Shown: piece after piece, positions 7,589 to 15,167 of the stretch
Numbering within the stretch: the stretch's first letter is position 1
How the letters are laid out: each line of letters starts with the position of its first letter
From: Christiangramia sp.
Lineage (GTDB): Bacteria > Bacteroidota > Bacteroidia > Flavobacteriales > Flavobacteriaceae
DNA: 19,084 nucleotides
Reading direction: 5' to 3'
NCBI GenBank assembly: GCA_024635735.1
Contig: JAGXII010000101.1
Location: 1-19,084 of the forward strand
Position numbers and translations under genes: made by a program
Notes under the pieces: model-generated
Seen by the model: only the letters and a program-made list of their open reading frames with translations
Told to the model about the DNA's origin: nothing
The model's database searches: none

Positions 7589-8074
7589 ATGGGAAAAGTA
7601 GCGGTTATAATGGGCAGCACAAGCGATATGCCCGTAATGCAGGAAGCCATAGATATTTTGAAAGGTTTTGATATTGAAGTAGAAGTAGACATTGTCTCGG
7701 CACACAGAACTCCTGAGAAACTATTTGAGTTCAGTAAAACTGCTCATGAAAAAGGAATCCAGGTTATTATTGCCGGTGCCGGTGGAGCGGCGCATCTTCC
7801 CGGAATGGTTGCTTCCTTGTCTCCCCTGCCGGTGATTGGCGTACCCGTAAAATCAAGAAACTCTATTGATGGCTGGGATTCTGTACTTTCAATACTTCAA
7901 ATGCCCGGTGGTGTTCCGGTGGCAACAGTAGCGCTAGACGGTGCCAAGAATGCCGGAATTCTGGCAGCACAGATTATAGGCTCATCAGATAAATGCTTAC
8001 TGGATAAAATCTTAGTTTACAAAGAAGGACTTAAGCAAAAAGTTATCGAGGGCGCTAAATCTATTAAAAAATAA
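7589..8074 (+). CDS. purE: N5-carboxyaminoimidazole ribonucleotide mutase (class I PurE)
   Basis: PurE rearranges N5-CAIR, the PurK product, to CAIR. The 161-residue protein has the complete class I motifs: GSTSD (9-13), SAHRTP (37-42, with H39 as the expected catalytic His), GAGGAAHLPGM (63-73) and the VPVKSRNSIDGWDSVLSILQ segment (85-104) followed by MPGGVPVATVA. Presence of PurK next to it agrees with the bacterial two-step route rather than the class II direct carboxylase. The gene ends at 8074 and is followed by a weak imperfect hairpin. Confidence 0.97.
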   Translation: MGKVAVIMGSTSDMPVMQEAIDILKGFDIEVEVDIVSAHRTPEKLFEFSKTAHEKGIQVIIAGAGGAAHLPGMVASLSPLPVIGVPVKSRNSIDGWDSVLSILQMPGGVPVATVALDGAKNAGILAAQIIGSSDKCLLDKILVYKEGLKQKVIEGAKSIKK

Positions 8075-8098
8075 GAAAGACCACTTCCGTGGCCTTTC
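8075..8098 (+). terminator. Weak candidate terminator after purE
   Basis: GAAAGACCAC and GTGGCCTTTC pair across a TTCC loop with one A-C mismatch (4 bp, mismatch, 5 bp). It is directly downstream of the purE stop, but no clean T-run follows (AAGTAGTCAACTTTT). The stretch from here to 8267 is A+T-rich and holds no gene or other feature I can support. Confidence 0.35.
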
Positions 8099-8267
8099 AA
8101 GTAGTCAACTTTTAATCTGTAAATTATTATTTATTAACCATTCTAAATATAAAACCAGAACTTTTGCAAACTACTGTTCTTTATACAATTGTGAAATTTT
8201 GTTAATTTCTGGATTAGCAAGGCCTAATTTAGTTAAAAAAAACTTTAATTCACGCTTTTGTGTTAAA

Positions 8268-8275
8268 TATTTTTG
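8268..8275 (+). promoter_or_regulatory. Predicted -7 promoter element of the M3 peptidase gene
   Basis: TATTTTTG fits TAnnTTTG exactly, 27 bases before the ATG at 8303. The TTG inside it (8273) opens a longer reading frame, but that codon belongs to the promoter and would lie upstream of the transcript. No convincing -33 TTG is visible at the usual spacing. Confidence 0.5.
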
Positions 8276-8302
8276 TTTAAAACGTTAACCGAACATTACC
8301 AA

Positions 8303-10333
8303 ATGGATTCTCAGAATATATTATTAAATGAATTTGATTACGCTCCCTTTTCGGAAATAAAAACCGAAGATTATAAACCGGCTATTCTTAAGGCCATGGA
8401 GCTTGCGAGGGAAGAAATAGATGAAATTGTAAACTCTGAAGAGCCTCCTGCTTTTGAAAACACGATAGAAGCACTGGAATTCTCAGGTCAAAAATTAGAC
8501 AGGGTTACCAGTATATTTTTCAATATAAATTCGGCAGAAACCAACGAAGAAATTCAGAAAATCGCACAAGAGGTATCCCCGCTTCTTTCTGAATTTAAAA
8601 ATGATGTGATCCTCAATAAGGTACTTTTCAAGAAGATCAAAACAGTTTTTCAGGAAATGGATTCATTAAATTTGAATACCGAACAGAAAACCCTCCTGGA
8701 GAAAAAATATAAAGCCTTCACCAGAAATGGAGCTAATCTGCCGGAAGAAAAACAGAAAGAACTTAGAGAAATTGACAAGGAACTTTCAAAACTAAAATTA
8801 AAGTTTGGGGAAAATGTTCTGGCAGAAACCAATAGATACGAATTACTGGTAACTGACGAATCCAGGTTAGCAGGTTTACCCGAAAGTTTTAAAGATGAAG
8901 CCCGCTCTGTGGCGAAATCGAAAGAAAAAGAGGGCTGGATTTTCACTCTGGAGTATCCAAGTTACATCCCATTTATGAAATATGCTGAAGACCGGGAATT
9001 AAGAAAAGAGCTTTCTCTGGCCTTTGGTTCTCGAGGTTTTCATAATGACGAGCTGGACAACCAGGAAAACGTCCTTCACATAGCGAAACTTAGATACAAG
9101 CGAGCTAAACTTCTTGGATTCGATTCACATGCCAATTTTGTTCTTGAAGAACGTATGGCCGAAACTCCCGAAAAAGTTGATTCATTTTTAAAAGAAATGC
9201 TGGAAAAAGCGAAACCGGCCGCTGAAAGAGAATTTAAGGAACTGGAGAATTTCGCAAAGGACCTTGACAATATTGATCATCTGGAAAAATGGGATTCGGC
9301 TTATTACGCTGAAAAATTAAAGCAGAAACTTTTTGATCTTGACGATGAAAAGCTAAAACCTTATTTTAAACTTGAGAATGTAATTGATGGGGTTTTCACG
9401 GTAGCAAAAAAGTTATACGGACTCAATTTTAAAGAGGTTTTTGACATTGACACCTATCATCCTGATGTAAAAACATATAAGGTCACCGATGAATTTGATG
9501 AATATGTAGCTTTATTTTATGCAGATTTTCATCCACGGCCCGGCAAAAGAGATGGAGCATGGATGACTATTTATAAGGAACAATATGTCGAAAAAGAGAA
9601 AAATGAACGTCCACACATTTCAATAGTTTGCAATTTCACAAAACCAACGGAAAAAGAGCCTTCCCTGCTTACTTTTAACGAAGTAACCACCCTCTTCCAT
9701 GAGTTTGGCCACGCGTTGCATGGAATGCTGGCTAATACCACTTACCCAAGTCTTTCCGGAGCCAATGTTTACTGGGATTTTGTAGAATTACCTAGCCAGG
9801 TATTAGAAAACTGGTGCTATGAGAAGGAATCCTTACAGCTTTTTGCCAAACATTATAAAACAGGAGAGCCTATTCCCACGGAATATATTGAGAAAATAAA
9901 GGAATCGGCTAACTTCCTTGAGGGAATGGCTACTTTGAGACAACTAAGCTTCGGGATGTTGGATTTAAGCTGGCATGCGATTGACCCCACAAAGGTTGAA
10001 AATGTAAAACAGCATGAAGCTGAGGCTTTTGAACCAACCAAATTATATCCAGATGTGGAATCTAATTGCATGAGTACCGCCTTTTCCCATATTTTTCAGG
10101 GAGGATACTCTGCCGGATATTATTCCTATAAATGGGCTGAAGTTCTGGATGCAGATACTTTTGAATATTTCACAGAGCATGGAATTTTCAGTAAAGATAT
10201 CGCCGATAAATTCAGGGAAAATATACTTTCGAAAGGAGGAACCGAGCATCCTATGGAATTATATAAGAGATTTAGAGGTAAGGAACCAAAACCGGATGCC
10301 TTGCTACGAAGGGCTGGTTTGATTTCTAAATAG
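8303..10333 (+). CDS. M3 family zinc oligopeptidase (Dcp/oligopeptidase A type)
   Basis: This 676-residue enzyme belongs to the thimet-oligopeptidase-like M3 metallopeptidases, which cut short peptides or release dipeptides from C-termini. The zinc site is the HEFGH motif at 466-470 (H466, E467, H470), with the third ligand E495 in FVELPSQ. The long helical N-terminal region (NEEIQKIAQEVSPLLSEF, a typical M3 helix) and the C-terminal FSHIFQGGYSAGYYSYKWAEVLDADTF-like segment, typical of the Dcp/PrlC branch, complete the family fold. No signal peptide or lipobox is present, so a cytosolic role in peptide recycling is likely. The start is placed at ATG 8303 rather than an upstream TTG because the latter is inside the -7 element. 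Choice between peptidyl-dipeptidase and oligopeptidase A cannot be made by eye. Transcribed alone. Confidence 0.92.
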   Translation: MDSQNILLNEFDYAPFSEIKTEDYKPAILKAMELAREEIDEIVNSEEPPAFENTIEALEFSGQKLDRVTSIFFNINSAETNEEIQKIAQEVSPLLSEFKNDVILNKVLFKKIKTVFQEMDSLNLNTEQKTLLEKKYKAFTRNGANLPEEKQKELREIDKELSKLKLKFGENVLAETNRYELLVTDESRLAGLPESFKDEARSVAKSKEKEGWIFTLEYPSYIPFMKYAEDRELRKELSLAFGSRGFHNDELDNQENVLHIAKLRYKRAKLLGFDSHANFVLEERMAETPEKVDSFLKEMLEKAKPAAEREFKELENFAKDLDNIDHLEKWDSAYYAEKLKQKLFDLDDEKLKPYFKLENVIDGVFTVAKKLYGLNFKEVFDIDTYHPDVKTYKVTDEFDEYVALFYADFHPRPGKRDGAWMTIYKEQYVEKEKNERPHISIVCNFTKPTEKEPSLLTFNEVTTLFHEFGHALHGMLANTTYPSLSGANVYWDFVELPSQVLENWCYEKESLQLFAKHYKTGEPIPTEYIEKIKESANFLEGMATLRQLSFGMLDLSWHAIDPTKVENVKQHEAEAFEPTKLYPDVESNCMSTAFSHIFQGGYSAGYYSYKWAEVLDADTFEYFTEHGIFSKDIADKFRENILSKGGTEHPMELYKRFRGKEPKPDALLRRAGLISK

Positions 10334-10379
10334 CTGAAAACAGTTGGTATATCTATAAATCTTATCTTTTCTATAACTA

Positions 10380-10406
10380 TTGGTAGCCTATCTTTTGCTA
10401 TTTTTG
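10380..10406 (+). promoter_or_regulatory. Predicted promoter of the sigma factor gene
   Basis: TTG (10380-10382) and TATTTTTG (10399-10406), 16 bases apart, fit the Bacteroidota primary-sigma pattern. The leader to the ATG at 10430 would be about 18 bases. A housekeeping-type promoter suggests basal expression, with control probably at the protein level by the adjacent anti-sigma candidate. Confidence 0.6.
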
Positions 10407-10429
10407 ATTATAACCGATGAAATCTAGAC

Positions 10430-10981
10430 ATGCCAGCTCATAGCCTCGACCCGAATAAATGGGTTGATAAATATTCAGACTACCTTTTTAATTATACGAT
10501 TGTTCGGGTGAACGACCGGGAGGTGGCTAATGATCTGATTTCAGAAACTTTTCTGGCAGCTCTTAAATCGGCTAAATATTTTAAAGGAAAAGCAAGCGAA
10601 AGAACCTGGCTAATTTCGATATTAAAAAGAAAAATCATAGATTACTATCGCAAAATCAATTCGCGGAAAGGTAAGGCAGAGGTTAAAATCCATTATTCTG
10701 AAGATTATAATGAAGGAGAATGGTTAGAAGAGCAGGTCCCGGATCAATTTGACCGTACTGCCGAAGATGAAATGGAAAATAATGAACTGGGTCTTGCTAT
10801 TTTAGAGTGTCTCGATTCGATAAACGAGAAACATGCCGCAATTTTCAAAAGAAAAACAATTGATGGAGCCGATACTGAAGCTATTTGTAATGAATTTGGT
10901 ATCACCCCGTCTAACCTTTGGGTTATAATACACAGAGCCAGAACTGCTTTGGCTGCCTGTCTTGAAAAAAACTGGTTCTAA
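10430..10981 (+). CDS. ECF-like sigma-70 family RNA polymerase sigma factor
   Basis: This 183-residue protein has two sigma domains and no sigma-1.1, -1.2 or sigma-3 region. Region 2 (~14-79) contains the helix VANDLISETFLAALKS and then RTWLISILKRKIIDYYRK, the part that grips core RNA polymerase and the -10 DNA. A charged linker (~80-118, rich in D/E) follows. Region 4 (~121-178) ends in a helix-turn-helix AICNEFGITPSNLWVIIHRARTAL that would read the -35 element. The next gene starts 2 bases after the stop and encodes a ZAS-type zinc-finger protein, the classic arrangement of an ECF sigma with its anti-sigma. Its regulon is unknown from sequence; oxidative or metal stress is a guess based on the partner. 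Confidence 0.9.
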   Translation: MPAHSLDPNKWVDKYSDYLFNYTIVRVNDREVANDLISETFLAALKSAKYFKGKASERTWLISILKRKIIDYYRKINSRKGKAEVKIHYSEDYNEGEWLEEQVPDQFDRTAEDEMENNELGLAILECLDSINEKHAAIFKRKTIDGADTEAICNEFGITPSNLWVIIHRARTALAACLEKNWF

Positions 10982-10983
10982 TT

Positions 10984-11250
10984 ATGAGTTTTATTACTAA
11001 GCTTTTTATGATTGATTGCCACGAAGCTAACAACTGTTGTGACAAAGCGCAATATAAAGATGCAAAGCCCCTTGAAAAATTCCGTCTGTATTTACATCTG
11101 GCCGTTTGCAAAGCCTGTAGAAAATATACTCAGAAAAACAGAAAACTTTCCAGAATGATCAAAAAGTCCAAACTGGAAACATGTCCTGAGGAAAAGAAGA
11201 AACAGTGGAAGGAACAGATCACAAAAACGTATGTTCAAGATAATGTTTAA
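10984..11250 (+). CDS. Small cytosolic zinc-finger (zf-HC2/ZAS-like) anti-sigma candidate
   Basis: This 88-residue basic protein has no membrane segment. It carries HLAVCKAC (38-45), an exact ZAS anti-sigma signature H-x3-C-x2-C, with an upstream Cys at position 12, 26 residues before the His. Further Cys lie at 18, 19 and 67, giving six Cys in all. Family knowledge: ZAS proteins wrap the sigma factor and hold Zn; soluble members such as RsrA are released by disulfide formation, whereas many others are membrane-anchored. The 2-base gap after the sigma gene supports a partner role. The final 32 bases overlap the end of the convergent UbiA-like gene. Function as anti-sigma is inferred from motif and position; the protein is short and the tail after ~60 is Lys/Glu-rich and undefined. 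Confidence 0.75.
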   Translation: MSFITKLFMIDCHEANNCCDKAQYKDAKPLEKFRLYLHLAVCKACRKYTQKNRKLSRMIKKSKLETCPEEKKKQWKEQITKTYVQDNV

Positions 11251-12058
11251 ATATCAGGAATATATATAAGTACAAAACGGGAATGGCTTCTACCCAAAAT
11301 GAAGAATAATACTTGTTTTGATTTGTTGTTGCCATCCAAACCATTGCTCCAGCGATGATAATTATTAGAGACAAAGAAAGAAATCCCGCCGTCCCAAAAG
11401 AGCCCTGAAATAATTCAATAAAAAATATAAGACCGAGTAATACTGTCCCTAAAACCTTAGTTTTCCTTACACCTAAGATTTGAGGAATCGTTCCAAGCCT
11501 TGGCTCATCGAACTTCAAGTCCCTTATTTCAAAGGGAAGAGTTAGAATTATCACTAGCATTAATCGCTGAAGAAAATCAACTAATAAGTGTATTCCTAAA
11601 ATATTTTTAGCTTCTACTGAGGGAATAATTACGGTTGTTCCAGCCCACACCAGGCCAATAATAAAAATTTTCATCCCCGACAAGCTTCTCAAATTGCGGT
11701 TTTTGCCCATTACCGGCACCGCGTAGAACATTGTTAATAAACCTAAAATTCCGGCTGCAACCATAGTCCTAAGACTCAGTTGAAGGGTAAAATAGAGCAG
11801 TGCGAAAAAACACAGCAATGAAAAAACCTGGATAAGCCTGAGATTTTTGGTGAGACTTAAATGATGTAACTGAGCGATACCTGAATACTTCACAAAATTA
11901 TAACCGGTTATTGCACCAAAAAATATAAAAAGAAGTAAATCCCTGTTTATGGGAAGGTCGTGTTGAAGGATGCTTATAAGTGCAAAAGCGGTAACAGCAA
12001 ATGCTACATGTATACTGCTGTTGATGTATAAATCGAAAGCATTCTTCAAAGACTTCAT
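11219..12058 (-). CDS. UbiA-superfamily-like integral membrane protein
   Basis: This 279-residue protein has about eight or nine hydrophobic segments (around 15-32, 40-56, 76-94, 98-116, 131-146, 153-175, 202-216, 222-241 and 257-271). The segment LPFEIRDLKFDEPRLGTIP (174-192) resembles the second Asp motif of UbiA prenyltransferases (D180 and D184 in DxxxD), and the preceding LRSLSGMKIFIIGLVWAG with a later P also fits the fold. The first Asp motif (NDxxDxxxD), expected after the second helix, is replaced by GYNFVKYSG (52-60) with no Asp. Known UbiA enzymes transfer polyprenyl groups in quinone, heme or lipid synthesis. Loss of the first motif suggests altered chemistry or a non-prenyl role. 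Its stop lies inside the end of the convergent zinc-finger gene, and gcvP is divergent from it. Confidence 0.7.
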   Translation of the reverse strand: MKSLKNAFDLYINSSIHVAFAVTAFALISILQHDLPINRDLLLFIFFGAITGYNFVKYSGIAQLHHLSLTKNLRLIQVFSLLCFFALLYFTLQLSLRTMVAAGILGLLTMFYAVPVMGKNRNLRSLSGMKIFIIGLVWAGTTVIIPSVEAKNILGIHLLVDFLQRLMLVIILTLPFEIRDLKFDEPRLGTIPQILGVRKTKVLGTVLLGLIFFIELFQGSFGTAGFLSLSLIIIIAGAMVWMATTNQNKYYSSFWVEAIPVLYLYIFLIFKHYLEHTFL

Positions 12059-12155
12059 TGCACTAAATTAAGCAATCTTTCGCAGGTTAGAATTCTGCGC
12101 TAAAATCTTAACATCTGTATACTACGAAACTGTAAAAAATTACATTGAAATTATG

Positions 12156-12163
12156 TATTTTCG
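12156..12163 (+). promoter_or_regulatory. Candidate gcvP -7 element
   Basis: TATTTTCG differs from TAnnTTTG at one base and lies 28 bases before the preferred gcvP ATG at 12192. No clear -33 TTG is seen. The 133-base interval shared with the divergent membrane-protein gene shows no glycine-riboswitch-like tandem aptamer that I can recognise. Confidence 0.4.
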
Positions 12164-12191
12164 CAGCACGAAAAACACAACTATTATTTTA

Positions 12192-15041
12192 ATGAGAACA
12201 GATTCATTTGCGCTACGTCATATAGGTCCTAAAGAGGAAAATCTTCAGGATATGTTAGACGTTATTGGCGTGGACTCTATAGAGCAATTGATTTACGAAA
12301 CCATTCCAGATGACATACGTCTTTCAGAGCCTTTGGACCTTCCAAAAGCAATGAGCGAAAACCAGTATGCCGAGCATATTAAAAAGCTTTCTGAAAAGAA
12401 TAAACTTTTCAAAACTTATATTGGTTTAGGCTATCATCAGGCAATACTTCCTGCCGTAATCCAGCGTAATATACTGGAGAATCCGGGATGGTATACCGCC
12501 TATACTCCATACCAGGCAGAGATTGCCCAGGGACGTCTGGAAGCACTTCTTAATTTCCAGACAATGGTAAGTGACCTTACCGGAATGGAGATTGCGAATG
12601 CCTCTCTACTTGATGAGTCTACCGCTGCAGCCGAAGCTATGGCCCTTCTGCACGCGTTAAGAGACCGAAACCAGAAAAAAAACGAAGTAAACAAATTCTT
12701 CGTCTCGCAACAGGTTTTACCACAAACTATTTCCTTAATGGAAACGAGAGCGAACTTTCTGGGAATAGAAATGATAGTTGGTGATCATGAAGATTTTGAT
12801 TTTTCTGAAGAATATTTTGGAGCATTGGTTCAGTATCCAGGGAAATTCGGACAGATCTTCGATTATTCAGAATTCGTTGCCAGCTGTAAAAATTCTAATA
12901 TTAAAATTGCCGTTGCCGCAGATATTCTTAGCCTGGTAAAACTTCACGCCCCAGGTGAACTGGGAGTTGATGTGGTGGTTGGTACCACTCAGCGATTTGG
13001 AATTCCACTTGGTTATGGCGGTCCTCATGCAGCTTTTTTCGCCACAAAAGAAGAGTACAAACGTAATCTCCCGGGAAGAATCATTGGTTTAACAAAAGAT
13101 CTGGACGGGAATAACGCATTGAGAATGGCCCTTCAAACAAGGGAACAGCATATTAAACGTGATAAGGCGACCTCGAATATCTGTACCGCTCAGGTATTAC
13201 TTGCCGTGATGGCCGGCATGTATGCAGTTTATCATGGACCAAAAGGACTGGAATATATTGCCAATATTGTTCACACCTCCACGGTTGCCCTTGAAGACAG
13301 TCTTAAAGAGCTTGGATTCCAGCAACTGAATTCCGCTTATTTTGATACTCTTCATATTAAAGTTGAGGCTTCAAAACTGAAAAAAATTGCTGAAAGCAAG
13401 GAGATCAATTTCTTTTATCCGGATGCCGAAAGCGCTTGTATTTCTATTAACGAAACTACAACTACCGATGATTTAAATGCCATCATCGACGTGTTTTCAG
13501 AACTGGTAGAAAAAGAATCCAAAGAAATTGAGAGCCTGCCTTCCAGAACTGCAATTCCTGAAAACCTTAAAAGGAAAACGGAATTTTTGACTCATGAAGT
13601 TTTCAATCTGTATCATTCAGAAACAGAATTGATGCGTTATATCAAAAAACTGGAGCGCAAAGATCTTTCCCTGAATCATTCCATGATCTCTTTAGGATCC
13701 TGCACCATGAAATTAAATGCAGCTTCTGAAATGCTTCCATTAAGCAACCCTCAATGGGGCAATCTTCATCCATTTGTTCCGGTGGAACAGGCTGAAGGAT
13801 ATCAGATCGTATTAAAAGAACTGGAATCTCAACTAACTGAAATTACCGGTTTTTCGGCTACCTCATTACAGCCTAACTCTGGTGCCCAGGGAGAATATGC
13901 AGGATTAATGGTAATTCGTGCGTATCATGAAGCCAATGGAGACGCGCATAGAAATGTTTGCCTCATTCCATCTTCAGCTCACGGTACCAATCCGGCTTCG
14001 GCAGTGATGGCGGGAATGAAAGTAGTGGTTACAAAGGCTACAGAAAATGGAAATATAGATATTGATGACCTTCGGGAAAAAGCCATAAAATACAAGGATA
14101 ACCTCGCCGCTTTAATGGTAACTTATCCTTCCACTCATGGAGTTTTTGAATCGGCGATACGCGAAATCACCAATATCATTCATGAAAATGGCGGACAGGT
14201 TTATATGGATGGAGCCAATATGAATGCACAGGTTGGATTAACAAATCCAGGTAGAATTGGTGCAGATGTTTGTCATTTAAATCTTCATAAAACATTCGCT
14301 ATTCCTCACGGAGGTGGCGGTCCAGGAGTGGGACCAATTTGTGTTGCCGAGCAACTTAAACCATTTTTACCAGGCAATCCTGTAATCAAAACAGGCGGCG
14401 ACAAAGCGATTGGAGCTATTTCTTCGGCACCATGGGGCTCTGCTCTGGTATGTCTCATTTCTTATGGTTATATCAAAATGCTGGGAACCGGCGGACTTCA
14501 GAAGGCTACCGAATATGCTATTCTAAATGCAAACTATATCAAGGAAAGGCTTAAAGACCATTATAAAACTCTTTATTCCGGAGAAAGAGGACGTGCTGCT
14601 CACGAGATGATTGTGGATTGCCGCCCATTTAAAGAAAAAGGGATTGAGGTTACAGATATCGCCAAAAGACTTATAGATTATGGGTTTCACGCACCTACGG
14701 TTTCATTTCCGGTTGCAGGAACTATTATGATCGAGCCAACGGAAAGTGAGAGCAAGGCCGAACTTGACCGATTCTGTGATGCCCTTATTTCAATCCGAAA
14801 GGAAATAGACGAAGTATCTGCTGAAGATACTAATAACGTATTGAAAAATGCGCCGCATACCATCCATATGCTAACCTCTGACGAATGGAAATTTCCATAC
14901 ACAAGAGAGAAAGCTGCCTATCCTCTCGAGAGACTGCATGATAATAAGTTCTGGCCAAGCGTTAGAAGAGTTGATGAAGCCTATGGCGATAGAAACCTTA
15001 TGTGCACCTGCCCCCCTACTGAAGATTACGCAGAAGCATAG
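12192..15041 (+). CDS. gcvP: Glycine dehydrogenase (aminomethyl-transferring), P protein of the glycine cleavage system
   Basis: GcvP decarboxylates glycine with pyridoxal phosphate and passes the aminomethyl group to lipoyl-GcvH. The 949-residue protein is the fused form: an N-terminal half (FALRHIGP at 6-13, YIGLGYH, NPGWYTAYTPYQAEIAQGRLE) and a C-terminal half with the cofactor lysine K700 in NLHKTFAIPHGGGGPGVGP. It also contains SLGSCTMKLN, SAHGTNPASA and the C-terminal KFWPSVRRVDEAYGDRNL. The start at 12192 (MRTDSFALRHIGP) matches the usual N-terminus; a frame from ATG 12153 adds 13 residues but overlaps the candidate promoter. The partners GcvT, GcvH and Lpd are not in this window, the common Bacteroidota situation. 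It is a single-gene unit closed by a strong terminator. Confidence 0.97.
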   Translation: MRTDSFALRHIGPKEENLQDMLDVIGVDSIEQLIYETIPDDIRLSEPLDLPKAMSENQYAEHIKKLSEKNKLFKTYIGLGYHQAILPAVIQRNILENPGWYTAYTPYQAEIAQGRLEALLNFQTMVSDLTGMEIANASLLDESTAAAEAMALLHALRDRNQKKNEVNKFFVSQQVLPQTISLMETRANFLGIEMIVGDHEDFDFSEEYFGALVQYPGKFGQIFDYSEFVASCKNSNIKIAVAADILSLVKLHAPGELGVDVVVGTTQRFGIPLGYGGPHAAFFATKEEYKRNLPGRIIGLTKDLDGNNALRMALQTREQHIKRDKATSNICTAQVLLAVMAGMYAVYHGPKGLEYIANIVHTSTVALEDSLKELGFQQLNSAYFDTLHIKVEASKLKKIAESKEINFFYPDAESACISINETTTTDDLNAIIDVFSELVEKESKEIESLPSRTAIPENLKRKTEFLTHEVFNLYHSETELMRYIKKLERKDLSLNHSMISLGSCTMKLNAASEMLPLSNPQWGNLHPFVPVEQAEGYQIVLKELESQLTEITGFSATSLQPNSGAQGEYAGLMVIRAYHEANGDAHRNVCLIPSSAHGTNPASAVMAGMKVVVTKATENGNIDIDDLREKAIKYKDNLAALMVTYPSTHGVFESAIREITNIIHENGGQVYMDGANMNAQVGLTNPGRIGADVCHLNLHKTFAIPHGGGGPGVGPICVAEQLKPFLPGNPVIKTGGDKAIGAISSAPWGSALVCLISYGYIKMLGTGGLQKATEYAILNANYIKERLKDHYKTLYSGERGRAAHEMIVDCRPFKEKGIEVTDIAKRLIDYGFHAPTVSFPVAGTIMIEPTESESKAELDRFCDALISIRKEIDEVSAEDTNNVLKNAPHTIHMLTSDEWKFPYTREKAAYPLERLHDNKFWPSVRRVDEAYGDRNLMCTCPPTEDYAEA

Positions 15042-15053
15042 AAAAGTGATTTA

Positions 15054-15100
15054 CTACAAAGCCTGTCCTGCCGACAGGCTTTGTAGCCTTAATTTTTTTT
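15054..15100 (+). terminator. Strong intrinsic terminator after gcvP
   Basis: A perfect 14-bp stem (CTACAAAGCCTGTC, 15054-15067; GACAGGCTTTGTAG, 15073-15086) closes a 5-base loop and is followed by TTAA and eight T (15093-15100). It begins 12 bases after the gcvP stop and insulates the next gene. Confidence 0.95.
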
Positions 15101-15167
15101 ATACCTTTTAAGTTATTTTTATGACTAATTAATTAAATTGTAAACCTAATCACTTAGAGTAAGTCAG

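Noticed and set aside
6940..7692. Minus-strand open frames (119 and 122 codons) across purK-purE
   Set aside because: Antisense shadows of two well-conserved purine genes.
8155..8212. CCAGAA ... TTCTGG inverted repeat upstream of the M3 peptidase gene
   Set aside because: Only six base pairs with a loop of about 46 bases in A+T-rich DNA; expected by chance.
8273..8302. Longer N-terminus of the M3 peptidase from TTG 8273
   Set aside because: The TTG is part of an exact TAnnTTTG promoter element, so it should lie upstream of the transcript; ATG 8303 gives a natural N-terminus.
12153..12191. Thirteen extra N-terminal residues on gcvP from ATG 12153
   Set aside because: The added stretch overlaps the candidate -7 element and has no counterpart in the usual GcvP N-terminus, which matches from ATG 12192.
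12059..12191. Glycine riboswitch upstream of gcvP
   Set aside because: The interval is short and A+T-rich, and I cannot find the paired helices or conserved cores of a glycine aptamer; a covariance-model search would settle it.
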